Below, piece by piece: positions 24,095-32,073 of a stretch of DNA of 32,140 nucleotides (position 1 is the first letter of the stretch; each line of letters opens with the position of its first letter). The translations under genes and the position numbers were made by a program. The notes below the pieces were generated by a model that worked only from the letters and a program-made list of their open reading frames with translations, did not search any database and was not told the DNA's origin. Origin of the DNA: UBA4722 sp041690995 (GTDB lineage Bacteria; Pseudomonadota; Gammaproteobacteria; DSM-16500); contig JBEPVM010000015.1 of NCBI GenBank assembly GCA_041690995.1, positions 1 to 32,140 on the forward strand, given 5' to 3'.

Positions 24095-24414
24095 CTTTAC
24101 AAACTATTAAATCAACTAATGGGAAAGTAGAATATGTATTATTGCCAGTCAATATCTACAATACGCTGCGCCATGAGATTAGTAAAGCGCTTGGAAAAAA
24201 ATATAGCGATGAAGATTATGTGGCCTTTGAGTTAACGGATTATGTTGATAATCCTGTTGCCTTAATGCGTATTAATGCTGAAATGACTCAGGAAACATTA
24301 GCAAGACGCATGAAAGTGACACAAGCTTATATTAGTAAGCTTGAAGCCCAAAGCCAAGTGACTGCTAAAGTGTTAAAGAAAGTAAAAACAGCAATAAGTA
24401 GTAACAAAAAATGA
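24091..24414 (+). CDS. Antitoxin with an N-terminal Phd/RelB-like part and a C-terminal Xre helix-turn-helix
   Basis: A 107-residue protein. The N-terminal half (KSTNGKVEYVLLPVNIYNTL) resembles a RelB/Phd-like toxin-binding region, and the C-terminal half (about 58-100) is an Xre-type helix-turn-helix, MTQETLARRMKVTQAYISKLE. It follows the broken RelE-like toxin with a four-base overlap, the common toxin-first order of HigBA-like modules. The antitoxin frame is intact, so it may now act as an orphan repressor of its own promoter. It converges on the higA stop 47 bases away. Confidence 0.75.
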   Translation: MTLQTIKSTNGKVEYVLLPVNIYNTLRHEISKALGKKYSDEDYVAFELTDYVDNPVALMRINAEMTQETLARRMKVTQAYISKLEAQSQVTAKVLKKVKTAISSNKK

Positions 24415-24461
24415 AATGACTGAATACCCTCTATGTTTATATTGAGTTTCTTTGCCGAATT

Positions 24462-24800
24462 TTATTTTTGTTCTTTTATGCGAGAAAGATTAATTTTTAC
24501 AGCATACCCCAATACGTGTGCATATTTTAATAGCGTTTCAATAGAGGGTGAATGTCTGCCAATACCACAAGATTCAAGGCGGGAGACAGCACTACGTGTT
24601 GTATGCATACGTTCCGCAACATCTTCTTGGCTTAATTTAGCTTTCTCGCGAGTTTTACGCATTAATAATGCGATTTCAATTTCACGATGTTTACGCTCAT
24701 ATATTTCACGAGATTCAGGATCAGATAACACTTTTTTTTCTATTTGGGCATTTATTTTTTTAGATGATTCCCTGGCTTTTTTTAAAGAAAATTTACTCAT
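24462..24800 (-). CDS. higA: HigA-type antitoxin (Xre family)
   Basis: A 112-residue antitoxin. After a charged helical N-terminus (EKKVLSDPESREIYERKHRE), the Xre helix-turn-helix lies at about 54-76 (KLSQEDVAERMHTTRSAVSRLE), followed by the SIETLLKYAHVLGY segment typical of HigA. The start overlaps the toxin gene by eight bases, and the toxin gene comes first, as in HigBA modules. It should neutralise HigB and repress the promoter at the palindrome upstream of higB. Confidence 0.82.
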   Translation of the reverse strand: MSKFSLKKARESSKKINAQIEKKVLSDPESREIYERKHREIEIALLMRKTREKAKLSQEDVAERMHTTRSAVSRLESCGIGRHSPSIETLLKYAHVLGYAVKINLSRIKEQK

Positions 24801-25122
24801 ATTTTTTTACCTCTTTTAAACGTTTTCTTGCTAATTGAAGTTCACGAGTGGGAGTTGCTCTTGTTTTCTTAACAAAACTGTGCAAAACCAAAATTTCCTG
24901 CTTTTCAATCACGCAATAAAAAACACGTGCTATACCATCCTTAGCATCTAAGCGAATTTCAAATAAACCATCCCCCATTGCCCGAGTGTATGGCATACCG
25001 AGATTTGAACCTGTTTCTATCATTATTTTTTGTACAGTGAAAAATTCAGCAAGCAAATCTTTAGGCAGACTAAGGATAGCTCGTGCAACGCGATTACTAT
25101 AATAAACAAATTCCCATTTCAT
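24793..25122 (-). CDS. higB: HigB-type toxin (phage-derived Gp49-like family)
   Basis: A 109-residue toxin of the Gp49-like/HigB group in the RelE superfamily, expected to cut mRNA on the ribosome. Family features are the N-terminal strand WEFVYYSNRVARAILSLP, the central GLFEIRLDAKDGIARVFYC, and the C-terminal LHSFVKKTRATPTRELQLAR. All parts are present and uninterrupted, in contrast to the neighbouring broken module. It overlaps higA by eight bases, and its ATG lies eight bases from a perfect palindrome. Confidence 0.85.
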   Translation of the reverse strand: MKWEFVYYSNRVARAILSLPKDLLAEFFTVQKIMIETGSNLGMPYTRAMGDGLFEIRLDAKDGIARVFYCVIEKQEILVLHSFVKKTRATPTRELQLARKRLKEVKKYE

Positions 25123-25130
25123 AAAATAAG

Positions 25131-25148
25131 GGTAGCAAATTTGCTACC
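25131..25148. promoter_or_regulatory. Perfect 18-bp palindrome over the higBA promoter
   Basis: GGTAGCAAATTTGCTACC is a perfect palindrome ending eight bases before the higB ATG. On the minus strand a -35-like TTGCCT lies just upstream, and a TACCCT box 17 bases later falls at the end of the palindrome. A dimeric antitoxin bound here would block the promoter, so this is the likely HigA operator. Confidence 0.65.
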
Positions 25149-25181
25149 TAAAGGCAAGAGATTTTAAAAGAAACGACACAC

Positions 25182-26375
25182 TTATGTAGAAGAAGGAGAA
25201 GTAGAGGGAGTTACTATTCGATTTGAGTTCGTCGGTTCATTTTCTTGAGGAAAATTAAAATACGCTGCCCGAGATGCTCTGAGTTCTTCTAAACTTGAAG
25301 CGGGAGGTGTAAACGGTTTTTTCACAATCGTTGCATTTTCTACTTCTGCTGTAGCAGGTTCTTTAGCTGCTGCGTAAGTCGCTGTATGTACATCTTCTTC
25401 TTTAGATTCTTTGTCAGCAGATTGAGCACGTACTTTTTCCTTCCATTTTTTAATTTCTTCTCTAATATAATTAAAATCAACTTCGTAAAACCCGATAGAA
25501 TAAGTAATATGTGGCTGACATATTGTATCTTTTGTGTCAGGAACCTGAGGATGCTGTCCCTTTCTGACGGAAGTTGTTATTAGCTCTGAAAGTGAAGAAT
25601 AATTATATGTTCTATGATATTTTCTATCTGGAAATTTTCCTATTATAGTGATAGGAGGATCTTCTGCATTGAGTAACGGGCAAAGGGAGAGTGGACAGTT
25701 CTCCGCAATACTTTCATAGAGCAATTGATTATCTTTTTTAGTAGGAGAATCGTCTGATTCAGTGTCTATAGCTTGTTTAAATTCTTGAAGCTCCTCTGGT
25801 GTTAACATTGTTTTACTATATTTTGTTGCAGCGACTTTAGTTTTATTTAACCATTTTTCTGCTTGTTTCTCTTCTTCTTGCGCTCTTCTCATAGATGGAG
25901 CATCACCAGGAGATTGAAGAGAGTCATCTCCAAAATTATTAAAACGTCGAAAGAAAAATTCCTCCCAGTTTATGCGTGTGAACATCTGACTGATTCCATG
26001 CGTAAATCCTGTTTTTAAATCTTGCAATAGACTTTTAAATATCATCAGGAATGTCCAATATGCTGCTGTGGATGACAGTATAGATCCACTTGAAATAAGA
26101 AGCGCGTTTATGCCCCATCCCAATTTTCCTAGCAGTAGCGGAAGAACAAGTGGAGCAAAAAGGCATCCTATAAAAGATGCCATGAATGCTATGCATAGTA
26201 TCGTTATGAGGCAAGATAGTTTCCCGTTTTTAAACAATGAAAAATATAGCCCTACGGTAGCTGCAGATATAACTATTATTGCAATTATTATCGCACTGAG
26301 TACCGTACCTATTATCACGCTGACCAGCGCGCCCAAGGCTTTATCTACCACTTTCTTTATAATTTCTAATGCCAT
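25182..26375 (-). CDS. Unrecognised membrane-anchored protein; possible host-directed effector
   Basis: A 397-residue protein that I do not recognise. Residues about 13-115 contain three or four hydrophobic segments. The rest is hydrophilic, with a Glu-rich helical stretch (163-185), a central segment from 226 to about 290, and a Pro/Thr/Ser/Ala-rich low-complexity tail with short acidic patches. The central segment starts NCPLSLCPLLNAEDPPITI and ends KGQHPQVPDTKDTI, which loosely recalls a U-box (C-P-I/L-T/S, DP-x, Tyr, and a final P-x-T). It has no operon partner. In Legionellales such lone membrane-anchored proteins are sometimes type IV effectors, but there is no direct evidence here. The function is unknown. 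Confidence 0.6.
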   Translation of the reverse strand: MALEIIKKVVDKALGALVSVIIGTVLSAIIIAIIVISAATVGLYFSLFKNGKLSCLITILCIAFMASFIGCLFAPLVLPLLLGKLGWGINALLISSGSILSSTAAYWTFLMIFKSLLQDLKTGFTHGISQMFTRINWEEFFFRRFNNFGDDSLQSPGDAPSMRRAQEEEKQAEKWLNKTKVAATKYSKTMLTPEELQEFKQAIDTESDDSPTKKDNQLLYESIAENCPLSLCPLLNAEDPPITIIGKFPDRKYHRTYNYSSLSELITTSVRKGQHPQVPDTKDTICQPHITYSIGFYEVDFNYIREEIKKWKEKVRAQSADKESKEEDVHTATYAAAKEPATAEVENATIVKKPFTPPASSLEELRASRAAYFNFPQENEPTNSNRIVTPSTSPSST

Positions 26376-26441
26376 CTGATTTTCACATTCACATTGATAA
26401 TAACTTCGCGGAACGGTATTGTAGCAGGCTGTAATAAAAAA

Positions 26442-26471
26442 TTGCTAAAAAATATTAAAGTTAAATATAAA
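26442..26471 (+). promoter_or_regulatory. Possible promoter of the amino acid permease gene
   Basis: TTGCTA (26442-26447) and TATAAA (26466-26471) are separated by 18 bases and lie about 50 bases before the permease ATG. The region is very AT-rich, so chance matches are likely. Confidence 0.3.
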
Positions 26472-26519
26472 TATTTAGTCATTACAATGGGTTAACATAA
26501 TAAAATTTGAGATTAAAAA

Positions 26520-27716
26520 ATGGATACTAAATTTTTCGGAGGGGTGTTGCTCGTTGTCGGAACTTCTATCGGGGCTGGCATGTTGGCGTTACCGATTGCC
26601 TCCGCAGGCGGCGGTTTTATTTATTCGACACTGTTGTTAATTGCCTGTTGGATAGTGATGACGTTCAGTGCGTTTTTACTATTAGAAGTCACACTTTGGT
26701 TGCCGCCCCGCACAAATATGATTTCCATGGCGCGTGCGACCCTCGGTAAACCAGGCGAGTGTGTCGCGTGGGTGAGTTACCTTTTATTATTATATTCGCT
26801 ATTAGCGGCCTATATTTCAGGTGGTTCTGCGACTTTTGATGTCGTTGCGAGTGTCTTGCATGTAAAATTTCCTGCTGCACTCGATGCTATTTTATTTGTC
26901 TTATGTTTTGGATGCATTGTTTATAAAGGCATTAAACCCGTTGATTATGTGAATCGTTATCTGATGTTTGCAAAATTCGGTTCTTTTTTACTGCTGGTTT
27001 TATTTGCCATACCCTATTTAGATCCTCATAAATTAGCCTGTGGAAAAGCATTATTATTAACACCAACCGTGACAGTCATGCTGACATCCTTTGGTTTTGC
27101 GCCATTGATTCCAAGTTTGCGAAGTTATTTTGACAGTGATATTAAAAAATTAAGGCTTTGTATTTTAATCGGCAGTCTTATCCCCCTGATTTGTTATATG
27201 TTATGGAACCTGGCAATTTTAGGTTCTGTTCCACGAGAAGGTGATAAAGGCTTGTTATATCTCATGCAAACAGGTAGTTCCGCATCAGAGCTTGTGCAGT
27301 CTTTAAGTTATTTTTTGAAAAGCAATTTAATTACAAGCGTTGCGCATCTCTTTACGGTGATTTGTGTGCTGACCTCATTTTTAAGTGTTTCCTTAGGCTT
27401 ATTTGATTTTTTATCCGATGGATTGAAAATTGAAAAAAAAGGCAAAGGCCACGCGATGATTGCTCTATTAGCCTTTTTACCCTCCTTGTTGATTGTTTTG
27501 TTTTATCCCAGTATTTTTGTGAAAGCATTAAGTTATGCAGGTATTTTTGCGATTGTTTTACTCGTTTTATTGCCCGCATTTATGATATGGAGCGGTCGTT
27601 ATTATAAAAATTTAAGCGTAGGGCGTTATCAAGTAGTGGGTGGAAAAATAGCGATATTATTACTGATAATAGTGGCTTTTTTAATGGCGGGTGTAGGAAT
27701 GATGAAGTTAATATAA
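26520..27716 (+). CDS. tyrP: Aromatic amino acid permease (TyrP/Mtr-like, HAAAP family)
   Basis: A 398-residue inner-membrane transporter with about 11 hydrophobic helices. The first helix carries the substrate-site motif GGVLLVVGTSIGAGMLALP typical of the hydroxy/aromatic amino acid permease family (TyrP, Mtr, TnaB). Further family signs are FGFAPLIPSLRSYF and the loop SGGSATFD. It probably takes up tyrosine or tryptophan by proton symport, a plausible need for a host-associated bacterium. The exact amino acid is not clear from sequence. It lies 25 bases before icd in the same direction. Confidence 0.85.
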   Translation: MDTKFFGGVLLVVGTSIGAGMLALPIASAGGGFIYSTLLLIACWIVMTFSAFLLLEVTLWLPPRTNMISMARATLGKPGECVAWVSYLLLLYSLLAAYISGGSATFDVVASVLHVKFPAALDAILFVLCFGCIVYKGIKPVDYVNRYLMFAKFGSFLLLVLFAIPYLDPHKLACGKALLLTPTVTVMLTSFGFAPLIPSLRSYFDSDIKKLRLCILIGSLIPLICYMLWNLAILGSVPREGDKGLLYLMQTGSSASELVQSLSYFLKSNLITSVAHLFTVICVLTSFLSVSLGLFDFLSDGLKIEKKGKGHAMIALLAFLPSLLIVLFYPSIFVKALSYAGIFAIVLLVLLPAFMIWSGRYYKNLSVGRYQVVGGKIAILLLIIVAFLMAGVGMMKLI

Positions 27717-27741
27717 CTGACTTAAGTAAAGGAGTATTTTA

Positions 27742-29004
27742 GTGGTCTACCAACATATTAAAATCCCAACCATGGGAGAAAAAATTCAAGTCAATCCAGA
27801 TTTAACATTAAAAGTACCTTCACAGCCCATTATTCCTTTTATTGAAGGCGATGGAACAGGCGTTGATATTACTCCCGTGATGAAAAAAGTAGTAGATGCA
27901 GCAGTTAAAAAAGCCTATCAAGGTAAACGACAAATTCAATGGATGGAAGTGTACGCAGGCGAGAAAGCCACCAAACTTTATGATTCAACAACAGGATTAC
28001 CTGATGAAACATTAGAAGCGATTAAAGACTATGTTGTTTCTATTAAAGGCCCTTTAACGACTCCCATCGGCGGCGGTATGCGCTCGTTGAATGTGACATT
28101 ACGTCAAGCGCTTGATTTATATGTCTGCTTACGTCCTGTTCGTTATTTTCAAGGTGTTCCCAGTCCTTTGAAAGAGCCTTGGAAAACGAACATGGTTATT
28201 TTCCGAGAAAATTCAGAAGATATTTATGCGGGTATTGAGTGGCCAGCAGATAGTGTTGAAGCCAAAAAAATAATTGATTTTTTAAAAACAGAAATGCAAG
28301 TAAAAAAAATTCGTTTTCCTGAGCATTGCGGCATTGGAATTAAACCTGTGTCACGCGAAGGAACGACACGCTTAGTAAAACGCGCAATTCAATATGCGAT
28401 TGATAACCAGCGTGATTCGGTGACATTAGTTCATAAAGGCAATATTATGAAATATACCGAAGGTAGTTTTCGTGATTGGGGTTATGAAGTGGCACGCGAG
28501 CAATTCGGCGCGGCACTTATCGACCAAGGCCCTTGGTGTATTTTAAAAAATCCAAAAACAGGAAAATATATTACTATTAAAGATGTGATAGCCGATGCTT
28601 TTTTGCAACAAATTTTAATTCGTCCAGAAGAATACAGTGTTATTGCAACGCTTAATTTGAATGGCGATTATATTTCAGATGCGCTGGCAGCACAGGTAGG
28701 CGGTATAGGCATCGCACCTGGTGCGAATATAGGGGATCATATAGCTATGTTTGAAGCCACGCATGGCACTGCACCTAAATACGCAGGGCTTGATCAAGTA
28801 AACCCAGGTTCATTAATTTTATCGGCTGAAATGATGCTGCGTTTTTTAGGTTGGAATGAGGCAGCAGATTTTATTATTCAAGGCATCGCAGGGGCTATTT
28901 TGGCAAAAACAGTCACTTACGATTTTGCGAGATTAATGGATAACGCCCAGCAAGTGAGCTGTTCAGCCTTTGGAGAAGCAGTTATTAGCCAGATGATAAA
29001 ATAA
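27742..29004 (+). CDS. icd: NADP-dependent isocitrate dehydrogenase
   Basis: A 420-residue TCA-cycle enzyme that oxidises isocitrate to 2-oxoglutarate. The start codon is GTG, supported by AGGAG eight bases upstream. The substrate loop GGGMRSLNVTLRQ includes the Ser that IDH kinase phosphorylates in E. coli. The metal and substrate region NLNGDYISDALAAQVGGIG is complete. NADP preference is indicated by the Lys-Tyr pair in HGTAPKYAG and the Tyr and Arg in VTYDFARLMD. Length and motifs match E. coli Icd closely. Confidence 0.96.
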   Translation: MVYQHIKIPTMGEKIQVNPDLTLKVPSQPIIPFIEGDGTGVDITPVMKKVVDAAVKKAYQGKRQIQWMEVYAGEKATKLYDSTTGLPDETLEAIKDYVVSIKGPLTTPIGGGMRSLNVTLRQALDLYVCLRPVRYFQGVPSPLKEPWKTNMVIFRENSEDIYAGIEWPADSVEAKKIIDFLKTEMQVKKIRFPEHCGIGIKPVSREGTTRLVKRAIQYAIDNQRDSVTLVHKGNIMKYTEGSFRDWGYEVAREQFGAALIDQGPWCILKNPKTGKYITIKDVIADAFLQQILIRPEEYSVIATLNLNGDYISDALAAQVGGIGIAPGANIGDHIAMFEATHGTAPKYAGLDQVNPGSLILSAEMMLRFLGWNEAADFIIQGIAGAILAKTVTYDFARLMDNAQQVSCSAFGEAVISQMIK

Positions 29005-29083
29005 TTTTTTTTAAGCATTTCTTCAGGGTTAGCTAAGGTTTTTTGGGTTGAATCACCTCTTTTCCTCAGTGATTAGACTAATA

Positions 29084-29113
29084 TTGATGCGGATTCACCT
29101 GTTATTCTGTATT
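29084..29113 (+). promoter_or_regulatory. Possible promoter upstream of clpS
   Basis: In the 220-base gap between icd and clpS, TTGATG (29084-29089) and TGTATT (29108-29113) are 18 bases apart. The rest of the gap shows no clear hairpin or operator. The -10 box is poor, so this is a weak call. Confidence 0.25.
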
Positions 29114-29224
29114 TTTTAAGGCAGTACATTTTTTATATACGGAATGATCCTCATGGATTTTTTTCTAAAACAAGGAAAAAATGGTGTTTATAAGCTATAA
29201 AGAAAGTACGAGGGGTTAAATAAT

Positions 29225-29533
29225 ATGGAAACCAAAGATAGATCAGAATTAATGGTACAGGAAGCTCAACCTAAATTAAAAGAGCCTTCGAAGTACCAAG
29301 TCATTATGCATAATGATGACTTTACCCCCATGGAATTTGTAGTGACAGTGTTGGAGTTATTTTTCAATATGGAAAGAGCATTAGCCACTAAGGTTATGTA
29401 TGAAGTTCATATGGCAGGGAAGGCTATATGTGGTGTGTATAGTAAAGATGTAGCAGAGACAAAGGCAAATCAGGTTATGGAGTATGCGAGAAACCAAGAA
29501 CATCCTTTATTGTGTAGCACGGAAGTCATTTAA
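29225..29533 (+). CDS. clpS: ATP-dependent Clp protease adaptor ClpS
   Basis: A 102-residue adaptor that brings N-degron proteins to ClpAP. The binding-pocket motif HNDDFTPMEFVV and the downstream VHMAGKAICGVYSKDVAETKA are the family signature. The N-terminal about 20 residues form the flexible extension that modulates ClpA. GAGGGG lies nine bases before the ATG. clpA starts 21 bases after the stop, the standard clpSA arrangement. Confidence 0.96.
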   Translation: METKDRSELMVQEAQPKLKEPSKYQVIMHNDDFTPMEFVVTVLELFFNMERALATKVMYEVHMAGKAICGVYSKDVAETKANQVMEYARNQEHPLLCSTEVI

Positions 29534-29554
29534 TGGAGAGCCAGGAGGTGCGCC

Positions 29555-31840
29555 ATGTTGGATAAAGAACTAGAGTACACTTTGAATTTAGCATTCAAAG
29601 AAGCACGCGTGAAACGGCACGAGTTTGTGACCGTAGAGCATTTGTTAATTGCACTTCTGGAAAATTCAACAGCTATCGAGGTATTAAAAGCCTGCGGCGC
29701 TAATTTACCACGTTTACGCACTAGCTTAATTGATTTCATTGACCGTACAACACCTGTGATTCCAATGCATATACATGACCGTGACACACAGCCCACGTTA
29801 GGATTTCAGCGCGTTTTACAACGGGCTGTTTTTCATGTGCAATCCTCTGGCAAAACAGAAGTGACTGGCGCGAATGTATTGGCGGCTATTTTTAGCGAAC
29901 AAGAAAGCCAAAGTGTTTATCTGATTCGCCAAGAAAATGTCAGTCGTTTAGACGTGATTAATTATATTTCGCATGGGTCAACCAAAACCCGGCCTATGGT
30001 ACGTGATCAAGATCATTTTGGCGGCGCTCATTATATGGAAGAAGGGGAAGGTGATGCGAGTGACGCGAATGGCAGTCCACTGGAGCAATTCACAACTAAT
30101 CTTAATGTGCGTGCTAAAGCAGGCATGATTGATCCTTTAGTGGGACGTGAAGATGAAATAGAACGGACTGTGCAAGTGCTTTGCCGTCGTCGCAAAAATA
30201 ATCCATTATTAGTGGGAGAAGCAGGTGTTGGTAAAACGGCGATTGCAGAAGGGTTGGCAAGATTAATCATAGAAAAAAAAGTGCCGAGTATATTAGAAGA
30301 AGGCGTTATTTATTCGTTAGATTTAGGCAGTTTATTAGCAGGTACTAAATACCGTGGTGATTTTGAGAAAAGATTAAAAAGCGTATTACACCAATTGAAA
30401 GGCCAGAAGGGTGCCATTTTATTTATTGATGAAATCCACACGATTATTGGCGCGGGTGCCGCATCAGGTGGTTTGATGGATGTGTCTAATTTGATTAAAC
30501 CCTTATTGGCATCAGGTGACTTAACGTGTATTGGTTCAACGACTTATAAAGAATATCGCGGTGTTTTTGAAAAAGACCATGCGCTAGCAAGACGATTCCA
30601 AAAAATTGATGTTAAAGAACCTACGGTAGAACAAACTATTGGTATTCTAAAGGGGTTACGTAGCCGTTTTGAAATACATCATCATGTGAGCTATTCGGAT
30701 GCGTCATTAGAAGCAGCTGCTAAGTTATCAGCACGTTATATTGCTGATCGTCGTTTACCCGATAAAGCGATTGATTTAATTGATGAAGTCGGTGCTTATC
30801 AATATTTACTGCCTGAAGCGAATCGTAAAAAAATTATCGAAGCGAATGATATTGAAAAAGTAGTCGCAAAGATTGCGCGTATTCCAGAACGGAATGTATC
30901 AACCTCTGATCGTGAAGTATTAAAAAATTTAGTGCGTGATCTAAAGATGATGATTTTCGGTCAAGACGCCGCCATGGAAATGCTAGGTTCGGCAGTACGT
31001 CTTGCTCGTTCAGGATTACGTGATCCCAATAAACCCATTGGTTCTTTTTTATTTATTGGGCCGACAGGCGTGGGTAAAACAGAAGTCTGTAAATCCTTAT
31101 CGAAATTATTAGGTGTAGAGTTGATTCGTTTTGACATGTCAGAGTATATGGAGCGTCATACGGTTTCGCGTTTGATTGGCGCGCCTCCTGGTTATGTCGG
31201 TTATGATGAAGGCGGGTTATTAACAGAAGCCGTGAATAAACATCCTCATTCAGTCGTCTTGTTAGATGAAATCGAAAAAGCACATCCTGATGTTTATAAT
31301 TTATTATTGCAAATTATGGATCATGGAACATTGACCGATACGAATGGTAGAAAGACAGATTTTCGTCATACCATTTTCATCATGACTTCCAATGCAGGCG
31401 CTGATTTACTGGATAAAACCGCCATTGGATTTACACATAATGAAGGTCAAATAACAGATGTCTTTTCTGTGATTAATAAATTATTTTCTCCTGAGTTTCG
31501 TAATCGGTTAGATGCTATTATTCAATTTGCGTCCTTAGAGCCAAAAACTATTTTATATGTCGTTAATAAATTCTTGATGGAATTAGAAATTCAATTAGAG
31601 TCCAAGCATGTCGTACTTGAAATAGATGATGATGCGCGTGCCTGGTTAGCATCGCATGGGTATGATAAAAAAATGGGTGCGCGTCCAATGGCGCGTTTGA
31701 TTCAAGAACAAATTAAACGACCTTTAGCAGATGAGTTGCTATTCGGTAAATTGCATAACGGCGGCCATGTCTTAATTACAGTTGAGGAAGGCAAGCTTAA
31801 GTTTGCGATAGAAGAATTAGAAGGGAATAATGTGCATTAG
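29555..31840 (+). CDS. clpA: ATP-dependent Clp protease ATP-binding subunit ClpA
   Basis: A 761-residue AAA+ unfoldase, close to the 758 residues of E. coli ClpA. The N-domain (1-about 145, two Clp_N repeats) binds ClpS. The first AAA module has Walker A GEAGVGKT (221-228) and Walker B ILFIDEIHT. The second has GPTGVGKT (502-509), the pore loop GYVGYDEGG and Walker B VVLLDEIEKAHPD. The ClpP-docking loop reads AIGFTHN, a conservative variant of the IGL motif. A very strong ribosome site, AGGAGGTG, lies just before the ATG. Both ATPase sites look intact. Confidence 0.97.
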   Translation: MLDKELEYTLNLAFKEARVKRHEFVTVEHLLIALLENSTAIEVLKACGANLPRLRTSLIDFIDRTTPVIPMHIHDRDTQPTLGFQRVLQRAVFHVQSSGKTEVTGANVLAAIFSEQESQSVYLIRQENVSRLDVINYISHGSTKTRPMVRDQDHFGGAHYMEEGEGDASDANGSPLEQFTTNLNVRAKAGMIDPLVGREDEIERTVQVLCRRRKNNPLLVGEAGVGKTAIAEGLARLIIEKKVPSILEEGVIYSLDLGSLLAGTKYRGDFEKRLKSVLHQLKGQKGAILFIDEIHTIIGAGAASGGLMDVSNLIKPLLASGDLTCIGSTTYKEYRGVFEKDHALARRFQKIDVKEPTVEQTIGILKGLRSRFEIHHHVSYSDASLEAAAKLSARYIADRRLPDKAIDLIDEVGAYQYLLPEANRKKIIEANDIEKVVAKIARIPERNVSTSDREVLKNLVRDLKMMIFGQDAAMEMLGSAVRLARSGLRDPNKPIGSFLFIGPTGVGKTEVCKSLSKLLGVELIRFDMSEYMERHTVSRLIGAPPGYVGYDEGGLLTEAVNKHPHSVVLLDEIEKAHPDVYNLLLQIMDHGTLTDTNGRKTDFRHTIFIMTSNAGADLLDKTAIGFTHNEGQITDVFSVINKLFSPEFRNRLDAIIQFASLEPKTILYVVNKFLMELEIQLESKHVVLEIDDDARAWLASHGYDKKMGARPMARLIQEQIKRPLADELLFGKLHNGGHVLITVEEGKLKFAIEELEGNNVH

Positions 31841-31854
31841 GTAACAGGTCAGTC
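31841..31854 (+). mobile_element. GTAA-type IS-end-like motif directly after clpA
   Basis: GTAACAGGTCAGTC begins on the base after the clpA stop and matches 12 of 14 bases of the IS66-like end at 245-258 (read on the opposite strand). A third, weaker-starting copy, GGAACAGGTCAGCC, is at 31922-31935. No transposase frame follows within the window, so these may be remnants or the ends of small non-autonomous elements. Confidence 0.35.
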
Positions 31855-31857
31855 TTT

Positions 31858-31891
31858 CCCTTGAAACGGCCGTTTTTATTCAATTCAAGGG
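31858..31891 (+). terminator. Possible clpA terminator hairpin
   Basis: CCCTTGAA (31858-31865) and TTCAAGGG (31884-31891) form an 8-bp inverted repeat. Inside it lies the perfect palindrome AAACGGCCGTTT followed by more Ts. Either structure could end the clpSA transcript, but the inner stem has almost no loop, so the strength is uncertain. Confidence 0.35.
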
Positions 31892-31935
31892 GATACATTA
31901 CTGCATTAGTTATGGTATGCAGGAACAGGTCAGCC

Positions 31936-32073
31936 CAGGGTAATCGTACTCAGCTTTTTCTTTTTAGCCAGATGAGTAAGCAACTCTACAGCGTAGAGAG
32001 TGCATTCCTCTTCAAAAATACAAGACTGATTTTTTATTTAGCTAAAACCTAAAATTTCAGTGCGATTGCCCTG
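31936..32073. repeat. 138-bp element bounded by 33-bp imperfect inverted repeats
   Basis: Bases 31936-31968 and 32041-32073 are inverted copies that agree at about 25 of 33 positions, both starting CAGGG(T/C)AATCG(T/C)ACT from the outside. The interior holds a small perfect stem, CTCTAC-AGC-GTAGAG. No convincing protein is encoded. It looks like a miniature non-autonomous element, or two converging IS ends after loss of the interior. Bases 32074-32140 show nothing I can name apart from an open minus-strand frame running off the edge. Confidence 0.4.

Noticed and set aside
24433..24819. 128-residue plus-strand frame over higA
   Set aside because: It is antisense to a well-supported Xre antitoxin and has no ribosome site or family features.
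31861..32052. 63-residue frame after clpA as a gene
   Set aside because: No proper start with a ribosome site, no recognisable protein features, and it crosses the inverted-repeat element and the hairpin.
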